Shown here: piece after piece, positions 47,871 to 61,000 of the stretch
Layout: each line of letters opens with the position of its first letter
How positions within the stretch are numbered: the first letter of the stretch is position 1
Assembly (NCBI GenBank): GCA_011634665.1
Contig: WAEK01000008.1
Span: 489,501-553,500, forward strand
Direction of reading: 5' to 3'
Length of the DNA: 64,000 bases
DNA from: Mortierella sp. BCC40632
Lineage: Eukaryota; Mortierellomycota; Mortierellomycetes; Mortierellales; Mortierellaceae
Notes under the pieces: model-generated
What the model was told of the DNA's origin: nothing
The model's input: the letters and a program-made list of their open reading frames with translations, nothing else
The model's database searches: none
Position numbers and translations under genes: made by a program

Positions 47871-50789
47871 TGCAGAAGGTAGGAGAGGGTACGGAGGTTG
47901 GCTGAAGAAATGTTTGTTGAGAAACCTTATCCCGATGCTATTTGGACGAGAGATATGCACACTCCAATCCCCCTCCCCCTCCCCCTTCCCAATTCTGCAG
48001 CAAAAAGCGACGTGAAAGGGTGGTACATGCGCGGTGCAAATGCTATTGCCCGTTTTCGTAGAATGGGTGACGAGGACTTGGATACCGCCGACCTGAAGAG
48101 TAAAAAGACAGGACCATCTGCAGACAATTTCTTCCTCGCCTCGGCCTCTTTGTTTCTCTATCGGAGCTGATAGATCTGAAAATCGGGGAAAGCGGCTCCG
48201 CGCCGGCTGGTTGGTGTGACCGAGACCAAGTTTTGGATCCACAAGAGAGGACTGGGCTGAGAATTAAGGCGCTTCTCGCCGTTGGCTGATGCCAAGGTAT
48301 AAGACAAAAAAGACAAGTGAAAAATACAGCCCACTGCGGGGAGAAAAAAAAAAAAAAAAAGCTACGGCTCGTGCCCTTCGCTTTCGCTTCAAGCCTAGGT
48401 CCATGCTTACATTCTCATGCTCATCCTGTTCCGAGACCATATTACGATGCCCGCCTATCTAGTCCAAGACACCATACCGGGGCTTCAGGATGATCACAGG
48501 CTCATCTTCATGAGCCATCTCAACAGCAATCCGTTACATAAAACAGGAACAAAAAGTCAAACATGGGACCCAGCGTCCGCAAGAGAGACTCGGTCAAGCT
48601 GTTCATGCGGCGATTGTTCCATTCCCCACATCTCACCAGCCTATGTCATGTCTCGTCTCAATATCGACGCAAAAAAAAAAAGGAAGAGTCGCATTCCTTG
48701 GAAGAATTGCATTACTACGTGGGATGCAGGAATGAAGCAGACAGGACGCATTGTGGATAGGTTGGACGGGGCCAGACTTGGGTTCAGACTGAATTGTGGT
48801 TGAGTGGAGGAAGTCAGTACCATTGCATATTGCATTGCTTCTTGACATAACTAGTATCAGTATTCAATGTCTCCTTTCTATGGTATGAGCCCTATTTGTG
48901 GTAAAGATGCATCCTCATGATGGTAGCCTATGGATGGGCAGCATAGCCATAACTTGTCTAGGGAATGTAGGGATGGAGAAATGCTGACAGGGCCTATGAG
49001 GAATTGAGTTTGAGAAAGGGAGTCCAGCAGCCTGGATCGAGTTCGAGTGGAGGGGGCAGTCGCAAGATGGACAAAGGCAGGATTTCTTCTTTGGGTAGTC
49101 AATGGCTCAATACGAGACGCTGAGTGGTGCTGAAGTGAAAGAGTGTGTGTGAATGTGCATGTTGTCTGTTAAGAGAGTGAGAAGACGCAGCTCGTTCAAC
49201 GGTGTCTTGGGCCAACAAGCTCAGCCTCGCAGGGCGGCCTCCCATTGGTTCCCGGGGGAACGGCGGTGGATCGCGGACGAATCTCGCTTCAGCTCGGTGG
49301 GAGAAGGGGAGGGGAGGGATTCGCCTCTTGTTCAACTAGAGAGGGAGAGAGTAAGAGGCCTGACTCACCAACGACTTTAGTCCAGCTTGGCATGCGTAGG
49401 ATAGGAACAGCTACCATACCCATTTTAAGCTGCACAACAAAGGGACGCTCCGCCGCATTACTCAGAATTTCGGCTCCCATGAGTGTGCTCCCTCGCTCGC
49501 ATGCTCAAGAGGAACCAATCAGGGAACTTACTTCCAACTAGACCTGCCGCCCATTCGTCTCCATGCTGCCCATTCTAGGGGAGAAGAGTGTTAGAGAAAG
49601 AGAAATAGAAAAGAGACGGGGGGCGATCTATAGACAGCAGGGGCCACCCGCAAACCCAGTCAACAAGGCTCACCTGGGTGCGGCCAAACGGACAAGTTAT
49701 AGCCAGACGGTCCAGACGGTCCAAACGGAGCAGACAGCAAGGAACTCGACTACAGGACTGATGATAGGGGAGAGCAAGAGGAGGAGGAGGAGGGGGGTAG
49801 GCCGAGTTGCTTCGCAGAAGGAGACGAGCCAGGGGCAAACCAGGGATGAAGACTGAAGAGGAGGTGGGGACAGTGCGGGTGTTGTGGAATTGGCGGATGC
49901 AGATGCAACGGCTGATAACCAATGGGAGCATTGGTCAAACCATTGGGCGAGCTATGACTGCGCGCAACAAGATAACAGAACAGAACAGAACAGAGGAGAG
50001 GAGAACACACTAAAATTTTCTTAAAAAAAGATGTGTAAGTCAAGTAAGGAGACGGATTAAAAAAATGTGTACGTACACAGTTGTCAATTGAACATGTCCC
50101 TGTCCCAAATGTGGCAGCCTCGCGTTGATAGGCAAAGCGACGCCCCAGCAGACACATTTTCCCTTTCATTGTTGTCCTTCCGGCCCCAGCTCTCCTCCTG
50201 TTCGGCTCGTTAGATGAAGGAGGCCAGCTAAGGGATGGTCCGTGTGGTGATGAACGATGGTAGATGGTCGATGGAGCGATGGGGCCGTGGCGGTGTTGTG
50301 GATAGTGAGGGGAGAGGAGCGAGGTTTAGTAAGCGAGGAGGTTCCCGAAAGGCCTGTGTGCGCGCATGGTTCGCGCTCCCTTTGAAAATGTGTTTGTATA
50401 CACGCTCCTTGGATCTTTGGCTTGCGGGCTGCGATGACCCGTTCTCTGCGGGAGCGAGACAGCAGACAACGAAAGCAAGCAGGAAGGGTCCAATCTTTTT
50501 TTAGCGCTAACGACTGGCAGCAGCACAAACTGGTCGGCAGAGGTGCAAGATGCGACGCTGACAAGTGGTAGGAAAAGAGAGGAGGCTGCAACCAGCGTGG
50601 GGACAAGTGTCGAGGCGTAGGAGAGAAGCGGGGCAACACAGGCGGGGCACTATCTCGCACGGGGAGGGAGAACGCAGTGCACGCGTGGGTCGAACGTGGG
50701 GTAGGTGCGGACGACCGACCGACCAAAGTGATTGACCAGACCGACCGAGCCAGTTGACAAAGAGCTGGCCAGGCTTGATTGTCAGCAAT

Positions 50790-50821
<32 letters not shown>

Positions 50822-52484
50822 GAGAGAGAGAAATGACACTCAAGGGCGAAGAAAGGTGCATGTTTGTTAGGCACATAGTCGATAGCTGCATCCCTTGCAG
50901 ACTGTTTTGTTCATGTCCGTGCCACCCATTTTTCATTTTATGGCTCTAGCAAGGGTGTCGAGGGTCTGCGGGGGCGATGAGACGAGCGCTCCCTTGAGCG
51001 AGGGAAAGACGCGGGGATCACAGGAGAGTAGGCCTCGCCCAGTGCGGTAGAAGAAAAAGAACGCCAAGAAGGTCGTGTCCTTGGGCGCACTCGCAAGTAG
51101 CACCCCGTAGTGAGACAGAACGGGGGCGCCGCGGGCACGGGAAACCACCGCGGCCTCGACTCTACTCAGACTCATGTTCATACATTCATACACTCACGCA
51201 CACCCCGCAGCCCCATTTAGCACAAGCCTCCCTTGTCCAAAGGTCCAGAAACGCGACCTCTCCAGGATAGCTGGACAGAATGACTGACGGGATAGGCGAG
51301 GTAAAGAGGGGGACAGGCTCAGCTGTGGCTCACGGTGCTTCTACTCCCTCTGCGGGTCCTCCTTGTCTTTCTACTCGACAGAACGCACATCACTGTCGCC
51401 ATTGGTAACATCTGTGCGGCGCGGGTAGCATAAACCCAAAGGTGTTGAATGAAGCCAACGGCGGAGCCATCTATGAAGGAGGCATCGTGCATTCTTCCCT
51501 CCCATGGAAGCACGCCCCCGCAACATCGACACAACACCCTTACCACATATGCATGCACTCCCGTGATAGACGCGCCTCCAAGGACACGCTGGCCAAACGG
51601 GCGCAAGCTGCACTTTACCACACGAGACCGACTTGTCCAGAAAGAGAGAGAGAGAAAAGAAAGAAAGAGAGAGCTCCCATTGCTGCTCCTCTTTTGTCGT
51701 CACTTTTCTTGTTCAATGTCGCCGATTGCTTGGACTTCTGGACTGGAGGGGTCCAGCCAAGGTGCCACAGCACCGTTTAATTCACCCATCATCAACCCGT
51801 AGTCTAGACTCGTATGCGTGTGGTGGCCGATAGCAGGTGGTCAATCACCCATTTCCCAGAGTGGGTCCGCGCACCCCGCTTTAATGCAGGGATGTCGGGT
51901 GTCGCAGAATCAAATGAACGGATCGTGAACGATTTTCAACTGAGCCAAGGGTCCGGGACGGAACGCGTCTTGTCTACTTTTTGTGTAAACCGCTCTCCTT
52001 TCTCCCCTACTGTTTCGCGTGCCCGCCTTGGATCAGCCTATTTTTCAGCCAGCCAAAACAGGTCTGTGTTCGTCTGGGCATGGGTGGCTTTCACATCCCA
52101 TGAAGACGATCGACTGCGCCGTGGGCGCCGCGCGCAGCCTAGTTGATCATTGTAGACGGAAAGAAAAAAAGGACCAGGGTGAGAGAGGGACTCGGAGGGC
52201 ACGTGGGGCGTAGTACTAGGAGCAGTCCCAATACCGTAGTAGGGGGAGGAGGATTTTTTTTTTTCTATCTCTCCGCTGTGGGTTGTCATCATCCATCGCG
52301 GTCATCGACATTCGTCTCAATCCATCGCCATCGGATTAGCTCCTTCTCCCCCTACCAACCTATCGCTCTACATTGTCCCCCGCAGCCTATCAAGAAGACG
52401 AGACAGACGCGCCTAGCCCATCCTTGTTTCGCGCGCTCTCTCTCTTCCTCTCTCTCTCTCTCTTCCTCTTTTTCTCTCTCTGTC

Positions 52485-52518
<34 letters not shown>

Positions 52519-53192
52519 CCTCGCTCTCTCTTTCCCCTCTCCCCTTCGCCCACATCTGCTCCATCGCCACCGACCACGGGTCCCTCGAATCAATCCTAGC
52601 TGTCTGCCAGACCTCCTTCCGAACCACTCTCTTGTTCCGGTATGGGTCTCCCTGGCCTTCTCTCCCTTGATTCTCTGCATGCCCTTCTCCCTCCTCGCTT
52701 TCTGTTGTCACTCTCCTACTATCGCTCTGTTATCTCTCTCAGCCTGGTCTGCGAGCTCCTTCCTCTTCCCCCTCCTGCCACATTTTATCTCATCATGGAC
52801 CCTTTACCCTTTTGGGTGTGTGCGTGTGTGTGCGTGTATTAACTTGTTCTGGGCACTTTGAGGTCCCATTGCCGATCAGTCATCAACTTGATAACGTCCT
52901 TACTTCTTCTGATCGTTGATCCGCTGGCATCTTTGTTGGCTCGAGTGCGTCCATGGGGCCGCATCATGTTGATCGGCATTCCTCTGAAGACCGAAATGGC
53001 CTGCTCAGAAATATACTTGCCCTTTCTCCTGACTCCCGTAAAAGCACTATGCAGCAACCACACCACTGTCTTCACTACATTGCTCCTAGCTGTATCAGCA
53101 TCCCTTCCGCCCTGCTAACGCACAATGCACGACTTGCCCTTCACCTAGATAGACTGCCAAGAATTCTTGATCGCTAGTCAATTTTATTTTTA

Positions 53193-56100
53193 ATGTCCAC
53201 AGAGCCGATACCCTCAGTTGACAACGATCCTTCGAAGGCCAAGAAGAAGAAAGGCCCTACCATTTTAGGATGTGATCAGTGTCGGCGAAGAAAGGTACTC
53301 CTATTGACTTGTCAAGGAATTGCTATTGTAACAGGACTCAACAGGAAGATATCGAGGTCTCGCTCAACAACCACCAAGAGCATTCCGTGGGATTGCCAAG
53401 GACTCTAAAATAAAAGAGTTCCGTGGCGCTCCCACACGACAGGGAGACCAAACATTTTTCCCATTTCCGTACAGGACGTTCCATTTGTCGTTTCCACCTC
53501 AATACCAGGAGACGACAACAGCCCATTTTTTTTTTTTTTTTAAGTGCCGGTTGTGCTCAATAAGTACGTAGCAGGGGACAGGAGTATGGACACACTATGA
53601 ACCCTCCCGCCATGAATCTAACTCAAATTTCCGACGCATCTTGTTCTTTGTGTCCATACGCGTAGACAAAGTGCGACCATGCAAAACCAACCTGTGGGCC
53701 TTGTCTCTATGCTGGACTCATGGAATGTACCTTTCTGCTTGGCAAGCCACCACCACCCAAGAGGAAAAAGGCGCACTCCGAGGTTGAGATTCTGGAGGCT
53801 AGACTAAAATCCATCGAGTCTGCATACTCGGAACGGCTAAGTCAGATGGAAACACTCCTCAGCAAGGTCATGCCTGCAGCAGATGTGCGTGAAGCATTGA
53901 AAGGCCCGACAACATTGCCTGCCGCACAGGACCAAGGAAAGAACGCCAAATCTACAAAGCCTACCAAGCAAACCTCGACCAAAACCTCGACTTCAGAAGC
54001 ACCAAGCCGAGGTACCATCATTATTGACGGACTGGTTGACATTGGTCCTTCAGTATCCAAAGTGAATTCCCGACCTAATACCTCAAGTATGGAAAACAGT
54101 CCATCTACCAAGTCAAGATCCACGGTACGTGTTTTCCCATTGACTGCTCGCTCTACTTTGCACCGTTATTGAGGTGTCTAGGCATTTCTGTTTACTGACT
54201 GGAATAGTATCCAATACCAATACCTCTTTTCAATAGACCTCAGTAACTCCAGTAACCCCTCTAATCCCATCTAGCTCACAAAGCTCAACATGCGAACGGA
54301 TGGCTACGCCACCACCAGAGGGATTGAAGGAAGAGGCGACATATGAAGAAGTGCAGCAGTTTTTCTCTTCTCCAGAGGTACCATTTTTTATTTCAATCGA
54401 TCGCTTTTAGGTAATTGATCCTTGGGCACAGCTCTGTTTCAAGTGCACACGCCTAACTTTATTTGTTAATAATACTTTATTGACAGGAAAGAGGCTCGCA
54501 ATCCAAGTCTCCAGCACTTTCCAGTAACTCATCTCTGACGCATATTCATGATGGAATCCAAGATGGTAGCGATTCAGGAGATGGTGTAGAGTTAGATGAC
54601 CTTGCAGTGACGATGGACAAACTTCGATTGTTCGACGCTTCCATGTATCTCGGGAAGGGCTCTATGCTTTTTACTTCGACGGACAAAGATCAATTCTGGG
54701 ATGAGGAGATCTCGTTTGATGTCCACGACCTGCACAACGTTGATATTCCACAGGAGGCTCTTATCATGCCTCCAATTTCTGTCATTGACACACTTTTTGA
54801 CATTTATTATTCGGTAGGATTTTTTTATTTATTTTTTCGTCTTTTATGTTTGGAGGCTGATGGGAAGCTTTTTGGCAAAACTCTATTTGGATCACTTCTT
54901 CTCTGACAATGGTGCTCTACTTCCTTAATCTCCCTCGTCTTGACAATTAGCATTTCTACCCTTGCATGCCAATGATCCAAAGAGCTGCCCTCTTGCAGGC
55001 CTTGGAAGATAGGCGCGAGCCTCAGAGTATATTTTTGTTGAACACTGTCTTCATGGCAGCAGCCGTCACCGGAGACTGTACACACGAATCATGTTACTCT
55101 ATCCCAGGCGATCGGAAGACTCTAGGCACACCCTTTTTTGAGAGAGCTAGGATGGTCCTAGACTATTGCATTGGCGTACCGCGACTCTCAACTGTGCAGG
55201 GACTCATCATGTTAGCGCGATACCCACAGATCTCTGGACTTGGGCATTGTTACATGCAACAGGCGATTCTGATGGCGGCTGATCTTGGGCTCCATCGAAA
55301 ATGTGATCGCTGGATTCCAGATAAGCAAGTCCAAGAGTCGAGAAAAAGAGTCTTTTGGTGTGTTTACTCCGTTGATAGCTACGTGGCTAGTGTTACAGGG
55401 CGGAAACCGCTGTTGGACGACTACGAAATCGACGTACCACTCTTAGTGCCCCACTCATCCGATGGGGAAGATGAGTACTCGCACACGCTCTATCTTGTAC
55501 ATTTATGCAAACTTTGGCGGATTTACAGAAATGTCAAGCGATACATCTTCAACTCTGCTGAGGTTCAGGATATGGTCCCAGGGAGTTTACCAAAGAGCCA
55601 CGAACAGCAACTTATCCAATGGCAAATGCAACTTCCTGCAGTTTTGAGGTTTAATCCCGACATCAAGGCAGGGGACCCACGGGCACTACACAATGCGCGA
55701 GGAGGTAAAAAAAAAAAAAAAAACCATGGCATTATATATGGCAAAAGTACTACTATTGTCTTGAGGCCACGAGGAGTCGCTAACTATTTCTTCTCCCTTG
55801 TGTAGGCGTTGCACAGATGCTCTATGAATCAACTCTCATCCTCTTACACAAGCCTTACTTGACTTCGAAAGAAGTTCAACATTTGCATTACCGCTCACAG
55901 GATATATGCATTCGAGCAGCACAAAAAATTACAGACATTACAAAGGTGCTTGTCGAAACATATCCGAGGACATTCGAGATCACTGGAATTGCTGAGTATG
56001 CCATGGCTATCGCAATCAGGATCCATGTCATGTACATGAAGTCGGATGATAATCCAACTGCGCAAACATCTCAAGCAGGGTTCGAATATCTAATGCGGTT

Positions 56101-57499
56101 CTTCCGAGAGTTTTACTCATCACCAGCGGCTAATATTGATGAGCAGACGATCAATTGTGTCCTCTCCTTCTTTGACGAGTTTATGCATGCTGTCAAAGGA
56201 TTCGGCGAGTCTTCCCAGCACATTTGTGCAACTGCGATCAAAAGCATGGCAATCGCAAAGAGACTGAAAATGCCCTACGGAAGGCCAAAACAGGATATAT
56301 CCAGTGATCAAAGCGACGACCTAAACTTGAGCCGTCTTGTAAAGATTGGGCGACTGGAGCGAGCAAAGTCGCGGGATAGCTCTTCAGCCTCTCCGGGCGT
56401 TCTCCCTATTCGTGATATGCCTGGATCGCATAGAAAACGTCAGAGCCAGGCTCAGCAAGATGAGCCACGGTCGTCTCTTAGCCATAAAGATAACTACGGA
56501 GCAACTTCGATATGCTCTGGTTTCTCTGGTCCAGCTTGCAGCGTTGGATCTGGGTGTCAAGAGGACAAACTCAACCCTGGAAAGTTCAGGAAAGTCTCGC
56601 ACTTTGTTGGGCCATTTGGCGGTCCTCTTGTCGTAGAGAGTTTTAGCCAGTATCAGACTACAACTGCCATCTTGAACCAACCCCGCTCAACACACAATAG
56701 TGCCTCTCCATCTTCAAGTGAGATATTCCAGCCTCTTCATCACGCATCAACTCATCAGTTTGATCCCTCTGGACCTTTCCAGCAGCCTCTTGCAATGGCT
56801 ATGCAACATTCTCATACTCAAACGCAGAAGGCCATCCTTCCACATCAGCAACCTGGACACTTCTTGCAGCGACCAGGCGAACTTCCTAGTTCCGAAAGCT
56901 TTGATGCCTTTGATCCATCCATGTGGACCAGCGTATCAACTACGACCAGTCCAACAGCTGTATTTACCTCGGAGCCGACTGGCATTGATCAGTCTTTTCT
57001 CAGCAGCCTCACAGGCACAGATGGAGGAAGCAATGGATTCTCACAAGTGTCTGCAGCACATTCAGGGCCTATGCCTGATCCGCTGGATCTCTCCGATGAC
57101 TTTATGAGCTCCGCAGGACTTTATCCTGATCCACAAGGTCAAGGTTTTAACCAAACACCCCTCCAACAACAACCACAGAGTCATAGTAACTCTACCCATG
57201 ACTCTCTTTTGTCCTTGAAGTCGGGGGCAATTAGTAACTCTGGGGTAATGGATAGTGAGCTAAGTGCTACCGAGATTCAGGCACTATTGGAGCAATCCCT
57301 TGCAGATGATACTCGCTTCGATGGTGGCCATCTTGGCCGACTCTCTGGTTACTCATCCAACCCAACCTCAACCGCCGCTTCTGGAGCTGTGGCAGCTCAT
57401 TTCCATTCACAACCACTGGGACAGTCTCAATCACAACAGCAGCAGCCCCAGCAGCAGTTGTCTGATCAGCACCTCACACTAAATTGGGGGTCTGGATAG
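53193..57499 (+). CDS. Zn2Cys6 fungal transcription factor (6 exons, 1158 aa)
   Basis: A nuclear DNA-binding regulator of the Gal4 class; its targets are unknown. Exons: 53193-53294, 53666-54124, 54237-54377, 54487-54813, 54951-55704, 55806-57499; phases 0,0,0,0,1, all joining. The binuclear cluster uses Cys 27, 30, 37, 44, 47 and 55 (CDQC-RRRK, TKCDHAKPTC, GPC) and is split by intron 1 between RRRK and TKC. A coiled-coil dimerisation segment follows at about 70-105 (VEILEARLKSIESAYSERL). The fungal-specific middle homology region begins at residue 344 in HFYPCMPMIQRAALLQALED and runs through CYMQQAILMAADLGLHRKC, RKRVFWCVYSVDSYVASVTGR and QMLYESTLILLHKPYL. The last 450 residues are Ser/Gln/His/Pro-rich and may hold the activation domain. 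The ATG at 53193 is chosen because it directly precedes the cluster; an upstream exon is possible. Confidence 0.93.
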
Positions 57500-58055
57500 A
57501 TTTTTGTAGTTTAGTTGCATATTGCAGGGTGTTGCTCGCAAAGACCTTGCCCAACGTGTAGAATTTCATCTTCTCAGCCACTGAGCATAAATTATCAAAA
57601 ACAGCGCGTCTGGGCTTTGCAGGACACGCGGATCCCTAGCTTTTTTAGAAAGTCCCTTTTTGCTCATTTATTTCTCATCTCAAATAACGGCCCAACAACG
57701 GGGTTCACCAAAGTACTCAGGACAAGGAACTTCTTAGGGGCCATCAATAATCTTGAACGAAGGAGGAGACTATTGCGGGCAAGAGTTTTTTGTCAATGAT
57801 GCTCTCCACACCAGCGCCAGGTACATTCTTTTCTTTCTTCTTCTTCATCAAGGCATTGAGCAACCATGAGCCAGGACAAGATTTTCAAACAAATAGAAAA
57901 TGGTGGCAAATTCTCGTCCTGCCTAACTAAACTATTTGACTCGACTCATTTCTTCTCCCTCCCTCGCCCCTCTTTTCATCATTATTAATCCTACCCTGCC
58001 ATCGGGCTTCATCATCGCACCCTCGCCAACGCATCGGTTGTTCGGACGGACTGCC
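57500..58055. other. Intergenic gap between the Zn2Cys6 factor and the kinesin
   Basis: About 556 bp with mixed composition and no repeat array. An ATG ATG near 57797 followed by a good GTACAT donor is an alternative first exon for the kinesin, but it would leave the wrong phase. Confidence 0.5.
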
Positions 58056-61000
58056 ATGACCAACATTCTGGATATAGTGTAGGTGTTCTGAACAGAAAGG
58101 ATGCTCGACATCTCTCCTTGATGGCGAAAAAGAGGAGATATGACTGAAAGAAGTGCATCCTTCGCTAGGCTCACGGACTGTACTTGTTTATTATTATTAT
58201 TATTATTCATCTCTAGATCTTGGGCGGGTGCTTCTGAACATGTCAAGGTCTATGTCCGAGTCCGACCCCCAAACGAACGAGAGCTGGCTTCAGATGCCTA
58301 CACCCACAACAATACAGCCAACTCAATTTTCGGCATTTCGGGGAGTCAAGGCAACAGTAATCAAGGATCACAGAACCAGTCTACATCAACCGTTTCTGTC
58401 GTCCAACCAAAGTATGAAGGAAAAGAGAATGAAAAATAGGTGGTCATCTAAGAGGGTCACATCTCAAGCTCAAGGAGAGCCATGTTGAAGCAGCAGCTTT
58501 TTCTAGCAGAGAACAAATGCTTATCCACTAATTTGCCTTGCTCCCTTTGCTCTTTTCTTTGGTAGCCATGTTGTGATTAGTGCCGGTAACAAGAGCGACA
58601 TGTTTACGTATGACTGCGTAGGAGGCGAGGACACTACACAGGATCAGGTTTTCAAGTGAGTGTCCAAATGAAACACCCTATGCTCTTCTGCCTCACGCTT
58701 CGCTTTATAGCAGTAATCGCCCTTTGCTTACCAAGATAATTTAAATCAGAGCAGCCTGTGTGTCTTAAGTGACTAACGACCTAGTTTTCCCCTCTCACTA
58801 AAATAGTGATGTCGGAAAGTCTATCGTGGAGCAGTGCGTTAAAGGATACAATGGAGTAAGCGGAGCAAATTCCAACATTGCCATCAACCGTCAACACGCG
58901 CATTGTATTTTTGGTGGATATTCTGCTTACAAATTTTGCCTACTCCTCTCCAACTTTTCATGGCTACTTTGAAAATCCAAAGACGATCTTTGCGTATGGA
59001 CAGACAGGAAGTGGCAAGACTTATACGATGCAGGGACCCACCAACATGACCAACATTGCGAATCATGCTGAGCGTGGCATTATACCTCGTTGCTTGGAGT
59101 ATTGTACGGAAGCACTACCTACTTCCCATCTTGAACTAGTGGAGTGACCATTAGAAAAATCAGGATGGTTCATTAATACTCTGTCTTCCATTGGTCCGAT
59201 TTTTTTGTTACCTATGCAAAAACAACAACAACAACAAAATTAGTATTCTCACTTATTGCAATGGAGGAAGAAAAGGTTAGCTCGGTCAAGTATCTGTGCA
59301 AGGCTTCTTATATTGAGATGTAGGTGGTTCAGTCACAAAGCAATGGTGCCTCCCCCAACCCACTTTTCTCTACTAGAAGATTGTCTGGAGGGGGGATTTA
59401 AAGATGAAGAAAAAGGTATGAACCTAATACCGTCGAGAACGCTTGCTATTTGTATCAAAAAATAGTTATAACGAGTCGATATACGACTTGCTGGATAATT
59501 CGACAATTGCACGGGCTACAAGAGAAGATATCAAGCGAGGTGTCTACGTGGACGGAGTTGTCGAGGAATCCATCCACAGTCCCGAGGATGCGTACAAAGT
59601 AAGAGTTCCCTGGAGGCCGCACTGTCTTCTGATTGGGCAAGGATTTGTGCAAGACAGATATGTGATTGAATTTTGACTAACAGAAGCTTAACGACCTTTT
59701 CTTTTTGGTCCTCGGAAATTAAAGCTCTTTGAGTTGGGTGCATCCAACCGTCATACTAGCGCCACATCCATGAATCGCGAGTCAAGTCGTTCCCATACAG
59801 TCTTGACATTGACCATTCAGTCTATGGTATGTCCGTATCTCTTCCTATGGAGAATGGAAGAGCTCTTGAGATGGTACTCTACTCAGACGGACACGACAGT
59901 AGCCCCTAACCTTTATTATCACACTATTACATAATGCTATTAGACTTTTGTGGATGGCATCAACCACATTCGAGAATCGCGTTTCAATCTTGTTGACCTT
60001 GCAGGGTCAGAACGACAAAAGCTTGCCCATACAGAGGGACTGCGACTCAAGGAGGCAGGAAATATCAACAAGAGCTTGCTCTGCCTAGGCTCTGTTATTA
60101 ATGCACTTGGAGAGATTGCGGGTGGACACTCGCGACATGTGGTAAAGAGACTTTCATTCCTATCCTTCTTGTATTTTTTCTATGTCGTTCATGACTATCA
60201 AGATAGAGTTATCTTGTCTCGACAATATTAATGACTTCTTGGTATTGTTTTGAAAACACTGGTGTGCTTAGCACTATCGGGATAGCAAGCTGACATTCCT
60301 ATTAAAGGACTCTCTCGGAGGAAACTCCAACACATTTATTGTTGCGAACGTGTCGCCGTCCGCGCTTTGCTATCAAGAGAGTCTAAGTACACTTCGATTT
60401 GCTCAACGTGCCAAGATGATCAAAAACAAGGTATGTATTATGTCTACTGGTATCGGAGATGAGTTTATTGTGAATGGAGACCTAAGCTCTAATCTTTGTG
60501 GTTTTCCCATTTAGGCTGTGGTCAATGAGGATATTCAAGGAAATGTCAATGAGCTTCGAGCAGAGATCCAGCGCCTCAAGGCCGAATTGGCTCTCAAACG
60601 TGTCACTGATGGCAGTAAGTCTTTGTTCATATCGGCTATTCGAAATCTATGAATTGAGGACTCCTTGTCAGTCCACAATCCGCTGCCCGGCCTGGTTTAC
60701 TCACCCGGGATTCGTTTTATCAATTTTTTTTTCAATGGTCTTGGGATAGCCGAAGATACAAGTGCAATGCGTATGATGTTTATCGAGACGCTCGCCAAGC
60801 TTAGAGTAGAGCAAGAAGAACACCTTGCAATGGCTCAAAAAGGGTTCATGTTGGACGATGCCTGCAAAGCTCGTGAAAAACAAATTCAATCTGCTCAGCT
60901 TATCATCAAGTTTAAAGAAAGTGCTCTCTCGTCTTACCGAAAGGGGGCTACGAGTGTAGCGCTGGAAGCGGAGAAGGCTGCATTCCAAGAAGAGTTGATC

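Larger units (their letters stand above)
40347..53192. other. 12.8-kb microsatellite-rich stretch with no established gene
   Basis: It resembles the stretch at 23.4-39.8 kb: T tracts, (TC)n, (GA)n and tetranucleotide arrays separated by unique islands. Mixed-composition frames without family resemblance include 42833-43093 and 43287-43691 on the minus strand, and 48417-48803, 48563-48760 and 51814-52146 on the plus strand. At 52839-53118 open frames overlap on both strands, so at most one is real. None has enough support to call a gene. Confidence 0.55.

Noticed and set aside
48417..48803. Overlapping 128- and 65-codon plus-strand frames without low-complexity runs
   Set aside because: The two frames overlap and cannot both be real; neither shows a known motif, a clear promoter or splice partners.
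51814..52146. 110-codon plus-strand frame with ordinary amino-acid composition
   Set aside because: No motif, homology or context supports it, and frames of this size arise by chance.
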